From positions 1 to 36,330 of the forward strand of contig VGVY01000014.1 of NCBI GenBank assembly GCA_016873835.1: 36,330 bases of DNA. Reading direction: 5' to 3'. The position numbers and the translations under genes were made by a program. Positions 16,959 to 24,988 of the stretch are shown here, piece by piece. Every line of letters starts with the position of its first letter. Positions within the stretch are counted from its first letter, which is position 1. Source of the stretch: Ignavibacteria bacterium (GTDB lineage Bacteria > Bacteroidota > Ignavibacteria > Ignavibacteriales > Melioribacteraceae). Below the pieces are notes generated by a model. The model saw only the letters and a program-made list of their open reading frames with translations, had not been told where the DNA came from and did no database searches.

Positions 16959-18236
16959 ATGGATTTTAAACCTGGTAAATATAAAGTTAGAAATATAAAA
17001 TTGGCTGCAGAAGGAAGAAAAAAAATTGAATGGGCAGAATCACGAATGCCCGTTTTGATGGCACTTAGAAAAAAGTATTCGAAAACTAAACCACTAAAGG
17101 GATATAAAATAGCTGGATGCCTTCACGTTACTAAAGAAACCGCAGTTTTGATAGAAACATTAAAAGAAGCCGGTGCAAAGGTTGCATGGAGCGGATGTAA
17201 TCCATTATCAACACAAGATGAAATTTCTGCCGCATTGGCAAAAAATGGAATTGAAATTTATGCTTGGCACGGACAGAATGTAAAAGAGTTTTACTGGTCA
17301 ATCGAACAAACATTAAAGATGAAACCTAATTTAACTTTGGATGATGGCGCTGATTTAATTTTCACTGTTCATAATAAATTTAGAAAGTTAGCTGAGAATA
17401 TAATTGGCGGAACAGAAGAGACCACAACCGGCGTACATAGACTTCGTGCAATGGCTGCTGCGAGAAAATTACTTTATCCGGTTATTGCTGTTAATGATGC
17501 AGAAACAAAATGGGACTTTGATAATGTTTATGGAACCGGGCAATCATCAATTGATGGAATTTTGAGAGCAACTTCTGTTTTGCTTGCCGGGAAGAATTTT
17601 GTTGTTGCTGGTTACGGGCATTGCGGAAAAGGCTGTGCAATTAGAGCTGATGGATTGGGTGCAAATGTAATTGTAACAGAGGTTAAGCCAACTGCTGCTT
17701 TAAAAGCAACACTCGATGGTTTTGTTGTTATGCCGATGGATCAAGCAGCCAAAATTGGGGATATCTTTATTACAGCTACTGGTGTGAAAGATATTATAGT
17801 TAATAAGCATTTCCAATCTATGAAAGATGGTGCAATTGTTTGCAACACTGGTCACTATGATTGCGAAATTAACATTCCTCATTTAGCAAAACTTAGTAAT
17901 TCAAAAAGAACTGTTAGACCAAATAACGAAGAATACACACTAAAGAATGGGAATAGAGTTTATTTATTAGCAAAGGGCAGACTAGTAAATCTTGCTGCAG
18001 CTGAAGGTCATCCTTCAGAAGTAATGGACATGTCGTTCGCTAATCAATTTATGTCGCAGTTAAGATTGGTTGATTATGATAAAAAGAAAATTAAATTAAA
18101 ACCGGAAGTTATAGATATTCCGATTGAACAAGATCAGGAAATTGCCGGAATAAAATTGATAACGATGGGCTATAAAATTGACAAACTTACTAAAGAGCAG
18201 ATTACTTACATGAATGATTACAGTGCTGGTACATAA
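16959..18236 (+). CDS. ahcY: Adenosylhomocysteinase
   Basis: Splits S-adenosylhomocysteine to adenosine and homocysteine, removing the product inhibitor of SAM-dependent methyltransferases. The 425 residues include CLHVTKETAVLIETL, DDGADLIFTVH, GGTEETTTGVHRL, the substrate-contact segment NDAETKWDFDNVYGTGQS, the NAD site VVAGYGHCGKGCA, and NTGHYDCEINI. The tail LITMGYKIDKLTKEQITYMN corresponds to the usual C-terminus, slightly shortened. AAGGAG precedes the start. Pairing with metK makes a SAM-cycle operon. Confidence 0.96.
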   Translation: MDFKPGKYKVRNIKLAAEGRKKIEWAESRMPVLMALRKKYSKTKPLKGYKIAGCLHVTKETAVLIETLKEAGAKVAWSGCNPLSTQDEISAALAKNGIEIYAWHGQNVKEFYWSIEQTLKMKPNLTLDDGADLIFTVHNKFRKLAENIIGGTEETTTGVHRLRAMAAARKLLYPVIAVNDAETKWDFDNVYGTGQSSIDGILRATSVLLAGKNFVVAGYGHCGKGCAIRADGLGANVIVTEVKPTAALKATLDGFVVMPMDQAAKIGDIFITATGVKDIIVNKHFQSMKDGAIVCNTGHYDCEINIPHLAKLSNSKRTVRPNNEEYTLKNGNRVYLLAKGRLVNLAAAEGHPSEVMDMSFANQFMSQLRLVDYDKKKIKLKPEVIDIPIEQDQEIAGIKLITMGYKIDKLTKEQITYMNDYSAGT

Positions 18237-18263
18237 TTAAAATAAAATATGTTTGTAGGAAAG

Positions 18264-18294
18264 AAAGTTCCGTTAGCTGACGGGACTTTTTTTT
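18264..18294 (+). terminator. Rho-independent terminator after ahcY
   Basis: A 10-bp stem (18264-18273 and 18280-18289, one G-U pair) with a 6-base loop and a run of T up to 18294. It lies between convergent ahcY and the receiver gene and abuts that gene's stop codon. Confidence 0.88.
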
Positions 18295-18736
18295 ATGAAT
18301 TCGTTAAAGAAATATTTGATGACGGAATATTAAAAGTAAATTCTTTCTTTTTATTTTTAAGTAAACTTATTAACGAGTTTAATAAAGTCCTTATATCTGA
18401 AGGTTTGCTTAAGTAAGCATCGCAGCCGGCATTTAAAGCATTAATTCTATCGCGGTTAAAAGCATGTGCAGTGAAACAAAAGACTGGAATCTCTGCGAAT
18501 TTAGGATCGTTCTTAATTTCTTTTGTTAATTCGAGGCCATTCTTTTGCCCCTTAATAGATATGTCCATCATTATTAAATCATAACTTTTACTATTTATTA
18601 ATTCGTAGAATGTTTCGGCAGAATCACAAGAATCAACAACAAAATATTTTTGCAAATAAACTTCTAAGAATTTTTGATTATCAACATCATCTTCAACAAT
18701 TAAAAGACTGGGTTTCTTTAATTCAGCGTTCCCCAT
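18293..18736 (-). CDS. CheY-like single-domain response regulator
   Basis: From ATG 18734-18736 (GGAGA just upstream) the product is 147 residues, a single receiver domain: LLIVEDDVDN with the acidic pair, phosphoacceptor Asp58 in IMMDISIKG, VFCFTAHAF with the Thr switch, and YLSKPSDIRTL with the conserved Lys. A short Ser/Asn-rich tail has no output domain. The gene overlaps the 3' end of the histidine kinase by 19 bases and is surely its partner. With no DNA-binding domain it must act through protein contact or as a phosphorelay carrier. Confidence 0.88.
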   Translation of the reverse strand: MGNAELKKPSLLIVEDDVDNQKFLEVYLQKYFVVDSCDSAETFYELINSKSYDLIMMDISIKGQKNGLELTKEIKNDPKFAEIPVFCFTAHAFNRDRINALNAGCDAYLSKPSDIRTLLNSLISLLKNKKKEFTFNIPSSNISLTNS

Positions 18737-20010
18737 TTTCTGTCTCCATTTAAAATTACTGTAAATGTCGAGCCCCACCCATACTCGCTGTTAACTTTTA
18801 TTTTTGCTCTGTTTATATCGATAAATTGTTTTACTAATGCTAATCCTAATCCAGTTCCATCGAAAGATCTTGTATAACTCATATCGGCTTGAGAAAAGGG
18901 TGTAAATAATTTTGGCTGATATTCTTTTGGAATTCCAATTCCGGTATCTGTAATATCAATGCAAACATTTGAATTCTCAGGGTAAATTTTTATATCGACA
19001 TTACCGTTTTCAGTGTATTTAATTGCATTATCAATCAAGTTAGAAAATATTTGACCTATTGAATAATGGTCTGCAGTTACAACAGCATCACCTTTCACTT
19101 TAGAGGAAAGTGAAAGCTTAATCCGTTTTTGCTCGGCATATGATCGATATTCATTCAATAAATTTTTGAGCATATTAAAGAGATCAACCTTTTCATATCT
19201 AACTTCATATTTGCCGGTTTGTAACTGGGACATATTAAGCATAAGATCAAATGTTCTGTATAATCTTTTGCTGTTGTTAATTATGGGAATAATATAGTCA
19301 TCAAATTCATTTGATTTTTCTGAAAGCTCATTTCTTAATATTTCACTGTAACCATTAATGACATTTAGCGGCGATCGGATTTCATGTGATATTTGAGATA
19401 AGAAAAATTCCTTAAGCTTTTTAGATTCTTCTGCTTTTACTAAAGCATCTTTCAAATCTCGTTCAGATTTTTTTAAGTCCGTGATATCTCTTCCATAAAC
19501 TTGGCAGAATTTAAATTTAGAAACTCCATCCATAATAAACTGATAATAACTTTCGCCAAGCAATGTAGTATGGTTAATTACTTTGTTGCTTAAAATAATA
19601 TCATGAAGATCAAAACTTTTAACGAACGGCAGAATTATTTCAACTTGCTCGCCAACCAATATTTTGTGCGGAAATAATTTATGTGCCGAATTATTAGCCA
19701 ATAGAATTTTCCCTTTTTCATCAAATCTAAAGATTGGATCGGGTGATAATTCTGTGAACAATGCCATTAATTCTGCTTGCTGCAGTTTTAGATTCTCTTG
19801 CTCTTGCAAGTGCTTTTTCTTCATTGGAATAATTATATAGCGGTAATAGACAAACGTTACCACTATAATTATGATTATCAATACTAGAGAAAATAACAGC
19901 GGATTCTCGGCACTAAAAAGCGAGACGGGCGTTATCTTCTCGATAGATTGAAAAGAAGAGTCCAAAGAAGATCTGGGCGATACTTGTAATAATAAAGAAA
20001 GCAGTTGCAT
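18718..20010 (-). CDS. Membrane histidine kinase with PAS-like domain
   Basis: Counting from a TTG at 20022: one hydrophobic helix at about 42-65, a coiled segment, a PAS-like domain at about 82-185 (ELSPDPIFRFDEKGKILLAN), then HisKA with His213 in SQISHEIRSPLNVINGYSEIL. The ATPase follows, with N box NLIDNAIKYTE, G1 DTGIGI and G2 GTGLGLALV. The start is doubtful: ATG 20008-20010 lies about 100 bases inside the upstream gene, and the residues read from the overlap look like out-of-frame noise. Translation may instead enter by a +1 shift at the upstream stop (19913-19918), making one larger sensor. The partner receiver overlaps the 3' end. Confidence 0.85.
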   Translation of the reverse strand: MQLLSLLLQVSPRSSLDSSFQSIEKITPVSLFSAENPLLFSLVLIIIIIVVTFVYYRYIIIPMKKKHLQEQENLKLQQAELMALFTELSPDPIFRFDEKGKILLANNSAHKLFPHKILVGEQVEIILPFVKSFDLHDIILSNKVINHTTLLGESYYQFIMDGVSKFKFCQVYGRDITDLKKSERDLKDALVKAEESKKLKEFFLSQISHEIRSPLNVINGYSEILRNELSEKSNEFDDYIIPIINNSKRLYRTFDLMLNMSQLQTGKYEVRYEKVDLFNMLKNLLNEYRSYAEQKRIKLSLSSKVKGDAVVTADHYSIGQIFSNLIDNAIKYTENGNVDIKIYPENSNVCIDITDTGIGIPKEYQPKLFTPFSQADMSYTRSFDGTGLGLALVKQFIDINRAKIKVNSEYGWGSTFTVILNGDRKWGTLN

Positions 20011-20488
20011 CTGCAAACCCAATTAATACGTTGAAAAATTTTGAAATAATAGTTAATTGATAAAAAATAAGCATCAAATAGAAAATCAATATCTTTTTGT
20101 CAAAGACATATGATACTGCAAATGTTTTAATAAAAATTGCAAGTATCAGTAATTGTATTGCTAAAAGAACTATATATTTCTGTGTATTAGTTGTCGGTAA
20201 GAAAAAAACAATAAATATGAATAAGAACCCAAAGATTAAGATATATTTTTGTTCGTTGATTACTTTTTTGTCAAGTAATGATATTACTAACAAATAACTA
20301 ACAGAAATGTTATACTCGATTGGAAGATTAATTTTAAATAATGTACTTGTTAGCAAAACAATTGGATCAGTTAAAGCTAATAAAAGAAAATAAAAGAATA
20401 CTTTAGTGCCAAATTGTTTAAATGGAGGTAATAACCAAACAGCAATACTCGAAAAAAAAAGTATTTTTGAAATCTCAACAATATTCAT
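19913..20488 (-). CDS. Polytopic membrane sensor module
   Basis: The 191-residue product from ATG 20486-20488 is almost all membrane: about six or seven helices, with LLPPFKQFGTKVFFYFLLLA and TDPIV near the start and a last helix ending at FFSIYRED. It resembles the membrane half of the LuxR protein at 12882-13676 over its whole length. The end reads ...ARLAF then TAG, and the kinase frame begins one base further on. The gene starts about 10 bases after the stop of the secreted-protein gene. I infer that it is the sensory head of the kinase, either as a separate subunit or as part of a frameshift fusion. Confidence 0.75.
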   Translation of the reverse strand: MNIVEISKILFFSSIAVWLLPPFKQFGTKVFFYFLLLALTDPIVLLTSTLFKINLPIEYNISVSYLLVISLLDKKVINEQKYILIFGFLFIFIVFFLPTTNTQKYIVLLAIQLLILAIFIKTFAVSYVFDKKILIFYLMLIFYQLTIISKFFNVLIGFADATAFFIITSIAQIFFGLFFSIYREDNARLAF

Positions 20489-20498
20489 CAAAATCTAA

Positions 20499-21017
20499 TT
20501 AATCATATAAACAAATAGGAGGACATACAAGTGACATCTCAAGAACATTTTCTCCATCACTAACTGTTGCAACACCCGAAGCTGAAGCTGCAACACTTAC
20601 TACTTTTCCAAAAGCGTTTCCTGAAGCTCCTCTTATTTCAAAAGAAAAAACTTTAGATTTTGAATTATTTACAAAATCCTCAACAACCTTTTTACTGAAA
20701 GCGTATGCAACATCAAAGTCAGCAGTAATACCAGCCACTGTACTATATTTTTTATTTTTTGCGGCTTGACCATTGATAACATGAACATTCCCGTTCTTTA
20801 CATAAAAAAGAACGTAGTTACTAGAATGCTTAAGTGCGAATTTTACATCGCTTTTACTAAAATTATAACTTTTAGCAACACCACCAAATAATTGGTCGGC
20901 TTCAACTTTTGTGAAGACTTTACCAATTAGCCCGTACTTTCCTTGCGCATAAATTTGTTGACTGCCAAGAAGAAGTACTATAAAAAAGAGACAAAAAAGT
21001 AGAACAAGTTTTTTCAT
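20499..21017 (-). CDS. Small secreted protein of unknown family, first gene of the kinase operon
   Basis: I start at ATG 21015-21017, preceded by GAGGTGTACA; the longer frame upstream (to 21149) has no ribosome site and reads non-secretory sequence. The 172-residue product has a clear signal peptide (MKKLVLLFCLFFIVLLLGSQ, cleavage near AQ-G). The mature domain has two roughly similar halves around SDVKFALKHSSNYVLFYVKN and FAFEI/SKVFSFEIRGASG. It ends in VCPPICLYD with two Cys that could form a disulfide. I do not recognise it. Its position, cotranscribed with a membrane sensor, kinase and receiver, suggests a periplasmic input or accessory protein. Confidence 0.7.
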   Translation of the reverse strand: MKKLVLLFCLFFIVLLLGSQQIYAQGKYGLIGKVFTKVEADQLFGGVAKSYNFSKSDVKFALKHSSNYVLFYVKNGNVHVINGQAAKNKKYSTVAGITADFDVAYAFSKKVVEDFVNNSKSKVFSFEIRGASGNAFGKVVSVAASASGVATVSDGENVLEMSLVCPPICLYD

Positions 21018-21132
21018 TGTACACCTCAATGATATATAATTGATTTTAAAATTTATACTTTGGGCCGCAAATCTGACTTCAATATATTTAGAAAATTCAA
21101 AAAAAGTCAAATAAATTTTATATGAATATAAA

Positions 21133-22161
21133 CTAAAAGACTCCATCAATTTTTAGTCCACAATCCGGGCAATTTCCATTTTTAATAAGATTGAATTCCA
21201 CAGAATGCCAGTCTCTGCCTATCAGTTTTTTACTGCAGCCAGGACAAAAAGTAGCGTGCCCTTCAGAATCATGGATATTTCCCAAATAGCAATATTTAAT
21301 TCCCATAGAAATTGCCATTTTTCTTGCGTTTTTTAGGGTTTTTTCAGGAGTTCGCGGCTTATCTTTCATTTTGAAATCTGGATGGAATGCTGTAAAATGG
21401 ATCGGGACGTTATCTCCTAAGTTTTCAAGAATCCAATTTATCATTTTTTTAGTTTCTTCCGGGCTATCATTTTCACCCGGAATCATAAGATTTGTGATTT
21501 CAATCCAAACGGACGTTTCATCTTTTAACCACTTTAGAGTTTCAAGAATATTTTCAAGATGGGAGAAAGTTAATTTATGATAGAATGTTTCTGTGAATGC
21601 TTTTAGGTCCACATTTGCTGCATCAATATATTTGAAAACATCCTTCCTTGCTTCTTTATCAATATATCCGGCAGTTACCATTACATTTTTTATTTTTTCT
21701 TCTTTAGCAATTTTCGAAATATCTATAACATACTCACCAAAAATAATTGGGTCGTTGTATGTAAAAGCTATCGACGGAGTATTGTAATGTCTTGCTAGAG
21801 CAACTACTTCTTCGGGAGTTGCATAAATAGAATTAGTGGAATCTAACTTTGCTTTACTTGTTACCCAATTTTGACAAAACTTACATCCTAAATTGCACCC
21901 AGCTGTACCGAAGCTGAGTATTTCTGTCCCCGGAAGAAAATGATTTAGTGGTTTCTTTTCAATTGGATCAATTGCAAAGCCGGTTGGTCTTCCATAACCA
22001 ATAGAATATAACTTTCCATCTATGTTTTTTCGAATATAACAGAAACCAGCTTGATTTTTCCCAATTGTACAGTAACGCGGACAAAGAGTGCATAGTAACT
22101 TTCCATTATCGGCTTGTTCCCACCATTTAGCGAGATAGTATTTTTCTTTTGCATCTTCCAT
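21133..22161 (-). CDS. amrS: AmmeMemoRadiSam-system radical SAM enzyme
   Basis: From ATG 22159-22161 the product is 342 residues. The N-terminal Cys set CTLCPRYCTIGKNQAGFC, the radical SAM motif CNLGCKFCQNW (Cys89, 93, 96) and the segment HFTAFHPDFKM are hallmarks of AmrS. The C-terminal CPGC...CPDCG pair makes a zinc ribbon. The family is PFL-activase-like with unsettled substrates; its usual partners AMMECR1 and MEMO1 are not in this window. The ORF can be extended to a TTG at 22197 without a ribosome site. It lies between the Lon protease and the kinase operon on the same strand. Confidence 0.9.
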   Translation of the reverse strand: MEDAKEKYYLAKWWEQADNGKLLCTLCPRYCTIGKNQAGFCYIRKNIDGKLYSIGYGRPTGFAIDPIEKKPLNHFLPGTEILSFGTAGCNLGCKFCQNWVTSKAKLDSTNSIYATPEEVVALARHYNTPSIAFTYNDPIIFGEYVIDISKIAKEEKIKNVMVTAGYIDKEARKDVFKYIDAANVDLKAFTETFYHKLTFSHLENILETLKWLKDETSVWIEITNLMIPGENDSPEETKKMINWILENLGDNVPIHFTAFHPDFKMKDKPRTPEKTLKNARKMAISMGIKYCYLGNIHDSEGHATFCPGCSKKLIGRDWHSVEFNLIKNGNCPDCGLKIDGVF

Positions 22162-22237
22162 CTTTGTTATTAAGTATTGGAGTTTACATTTAATCAACTT
22201 TTATTTACACGATAAAACTATTTTCCATCGTATGTTT

Positions 22238-24712
22238 TCATTTTTTCTTTTTCTTAGTTTTTGGTTGATTGGGTGTGGAATTATTTTTTTTAGGAGTTGA
22301 TGGCTTCAACTTTTTTCTCATACTATTTAATTCTTTTTCAACTTCGCTAAAAACAGTTTTGTTTTGAAATTTTCCATTCTTCAATTTTTTACCGGCACGG
22401 ATACCAGTTAATATTTCAATAGCTTCTTCAACTTTTATTACTGGATAAATATGGAATTGTTTTTTTACTACAGCTTCTAGTACTTCATCTTTCAGCATAA
22501 GGTCTTTTACATTTTGCATTGGAATAATAACTCCTTGAGTGCCGTTCAATCCTCTTGAAGAACAAATATCAAAAAATCCTTCAATTTTTTCATTCACACC
22601 ACCAATTGGCTGAATTTCTCCTTTTTGATTTATTGAGCCCGTGATAGCTAAAGATTGTTTTATTGGAATATTTGAAAAGGATGAAAACAATGCGCAGATT
22701 TCTGTAATCGAGGCGCTATCTCCATCTATCATACCGTATCCTTGTTCGAAAACTAAACTGGCGGAAAATGAAAGTGGAATATTTCTTCCAAAAGTTTCTC
22801 TAAAATAACCGGTTATTATTAGAACGCCTTTATTGTGAGTGTTGCCGCTCAACCCAGCTTCTCTTTCAACGTTAATAATATTTCCGCTGCCAAGTGAGAC
22901 AGATGCAGTAATTCTTGTAGGTTTTCCGAAACTAAGCGGACCGCTTTGATAAACAGCTAATCCATTTACTGTTCCAACTCTTGAGCCGGAAGTATCGATT
23001 AAAATGGTTCCTTCATTAATAAGCTCTGTGACTTTGGATTCATACAAACCGTGTCTTTCTTTCCACGAAATAAATGCGTTATCAACATGATAATCTGTAA
23101 CGTGTTTTTCTCCTCCATTTTTTGCCCAGAAACATGCTTCTCTTGTCAGGTCAGCAATGTATGCAAATCTTGTTGTAAGTTTATTTTTTTCGCCGGCGTA
23201 CCGGGCGCCATATTCAACAATTTTAGCAATAGCAGATTTATCAAACTCAAGTAATTTTTCTGTTTCAATTAATTTTTTAATAATCATAGCATATTCATTT
23301 AATGCTTGATCAGTGCGTTTCATTTCATAATCGAAGTCAGCTTTTACTTTGAATATTTTGTTGAAATCATCTTCATAAGAAGAAAGAATTGAATAGATAT
23401 TATTATTCCCAATCAGAATTATTTTTGCATCGATATTAATTGGTTCAGGTTTTAAAACGCTCGGAGAAAATTGAAAAAGGTTTGCAAGTTCCTGAATTTC
23501 CAACTGCCCGTATAACAAAACTCGTTTCAGTGTTTTCCAAACACCAGGCTCACTAAATGAATCAAGAGCATTGATTACCAAAAAACCTCCATTGGCACGC
23601 AGTAAAGAACCGGCTTTTATTTTTGTAAAATCTGCATACCAGCCGCCGCGTCCGTCACTATATTTCTCAATTGTGCCGAAAAGATTGCTGTACGTTGGCG
23701 ATGTTTCAATTATTACTGGTTGGTCTTTCACTTCAGAATTATCAAGAATAACATTTACTTCGTATTCTCTTAAGTAATCAATTACAATTCCAGTTGGCGT
23801 TTCTTCTTGAGCTGGTTTTTGACCTTTAAACACATCAAGATTTGAAAGAATGTTTTGATGAACTTGCTCTAAGAATTCCTTTACTTTTCCATTTTTATAT
23901 TTTTTCTTCAAGTTGCCAATTGCAACAGAAACAATATCTTTTACAAATTCACTTTCTAAGTGAATAACTTTTTCTTGATAATCTTGAGTTAATTTTAAAC
24001 TTTCCATAAAGAGCGTTTGAAGTTCTTCCTGATAAGAAGAATACTTTGCGGAAATCTCTTCAGCTTTTTCTTTTGTTATCTTTTCTGTTTTTATTAGGTC
24101 GTCTAGTTGCCGCATGAATACTGGTTGTTCATCAACAACTGCTAAAATTTCGGGACGTACAAGCTCACCAACCTTAACTTGTCCTAATGTGAAATTATCT
24201 TTACGCAATCGATCTTCAAATTGATTCATCATTTTTTGCTGAGTTTTTCCGTATTCGGCAAGCAAGTGTTTTTTCTTTGATGCAAACGGATCAGTAGTTA
24301 AAACGTGAGGAATTTTTTCTTGAAGGAAATGAATTGCACGGTTTAAATCTTTTTTGAAGTGACATGCTTTTCCAACCTGAAATACCAGTAATAGCGGCCG
24401 ATCTTGATCTTTGAAATTATTTACATAAGCATAATCATAAAGTTCCGTTGAGTCTGGAGCGATTGATTCGAGCACCATTTTAATTGTAGTGAATTTACCA
24501 GTGCCCGAAAGTCCAGTAACAAATATGTTGTATCCGGGACTTTTTAGTTCAACTCCTATTTGCAATGCTTTAAGAGCGCGCTCTTGACCAACGATTCCTT
24601 CAATCGGTTTTACAGTTTTAGTCGTATCGAACTCAAATATTTCCGGATCACATTTCCATCTTAAGTCTTCGGGTTTTAATTCTACCGGTTTACGAGCTTT
24701 GAGAAGTGCCAT
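22238..24712 (-). CDS. Lon-family ATP-dependent protease (YcbZ/LonB-like)
   Basis: From ATG 24710-24712 (AGGA upstream) the protein has about 824 residues. Walker A GLSGTGKFT is near residues 69-77 (counted from the TTG at 24718). A long helical insert follows (about 140-330), then a second ATPase part with GGFLVINALDSF and IDAKIILIGNNNIYSIL. The protease domain has the Ser-Lys dyad: Ser668 in DGDSASITE and Lys711 in GGVNEKIEGFF, 43 residues apart exactly as in E. coli Lon. The tail is Lys/Pro/Asn-rich and ends KTKKKKK. It lacks the Lon N-terminal substrate domain. It is a quality-control protease, but the substrates are unknown. Confidence 0.92.
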   Translation of the reverse strand: MALLKARKPVELKPEDLRWKCDPEIFEFDTTKTVKPIEGIVGQERALKALQIGVELKSPGYNIFVTGLSGTGKFTTIKMVLESIAPDSTELYDYAYVNNFKDQDRPLLLVFQVGKACHFKKDLNRAIHFLQEKIPHVLTTDPFASKKKHLLAEYGKTQQKMMNQFEDRLRKDNFTLGQVKVGELVRPEILAVVDEQPVFMRQLDDLIKTEKITKEKAEEISAKYSSYQEELQTLFMESLKLTQDYQEKVIHLESEFVKDIVSVAIGNLKKKYKNGKVKEFLEQVHQNILSNLDVFKGQKPAQEETPTGIVIDYLREYEVNVILDNSEVKDQPVIIETSPTYSNLFGTIEKYSDGRGGWYADFTKIKAGSLLRANGGFLVINALDSFSEPGVWKTLKRVLLYGQLEIQELANLFQFSPSVLKPEPINIDAKIILIGNNNIYSILSSYEDDFNKIFKVKADFDYEMKRTDQALNEYAMIIKKLIETEKLLEFDKSAIAKIVEYGARYAGEKNKLTTRFAYIADLTREACFWAKNGGEKHVTDYHVDNAFISWKERHGLYESKVTELINEGTILIDTSGSRVGTVNGLAVYQSGPLSFGKPTRITASVSLGSGNIINVEREAGLSGNTHNKGVLIITGYFRETFGRNIPLSFSASLVFEQGYGMIDGDSASITEICALFSSFSNIPIKQSLAITGSINQKGEIQPIGGVNEKIEGFFDICSSRGLNGTQGVIIPMQNVKDLMLKDEVLEAVVKKQFHIYPVIKVEEAIEILTGIRAGKKLKNGKFQNKTVFSEVEKELNSMRKKLKPSTPKKNNSTPNQPKTKKKKK

Positions 24713-24815
24713 TTTCAAATTCCTAAAATGATGTTGAGGAATACATTAACTAAAATAATATAAAAATGAAAGAAATGTGAACCACAAATTCTATTTGTCA
24801 TATGCATTTTAAAAT

Positions 24816-24826
24816 GATAATGATAA
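24816..24826. promoter_or_regulatory. Fur-box-like hexamers (weak)
   Basis: GATAATGATAA matches the first two hexamers of the Fur consensus; the third is poor. It lies in the divergent gap between the Lon and mfd genes. In so AT-rich a region chance is likely. Confidence 0.12.
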
Positions 24827-24920
24827 ATATGTAAATGATAAAATAACGTTGTAATTTTAATTGTCGCTTTTTCTGGAAAACTTTCCCAGACGCTATGCGT
24901 TTTGGGTGAAGTATATTTTA

Positions 24921-24988
24921 AATGAGGATCATCATTTCATTAAGGAGGCTTATACCATTTTTCATTAATAATGATGAGTTTTAATTAA
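24921..24988 (+). promoter_or_regulatory. mfd leader with perfect Shine-Dalgarno, mini-ORF and possible hairpin
   Basis: AAGGAGG at 24942-24948 is 40 bases from the mfd ATG, too far for direct use. A five-codon frame (MMSFN, 24971-24988) ends in TAA directly abutting the mfd ATG at 24989. TCATCAT (24929-24935) can pair with ATGATGA at the mini-ORF start. This could be a coupled-initiation leader. Confidence 0.35.

Noticed and set aside
21018-21149. N-terminal extension of the secreted protein to residue 216
   Set aside because: The extension has no ribosome site, would bury the signal peptide, and the ATG at 21017 has a strong Shine-Dalgarno.
24816-24834. Fur box controlling Lon or mfd
   Set aside because: About 13 of 19 positions match, which is unremarkable in AT-rich intergenic DNA; neither gene is an iron gene. 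Kept only as a very low-confidence site.
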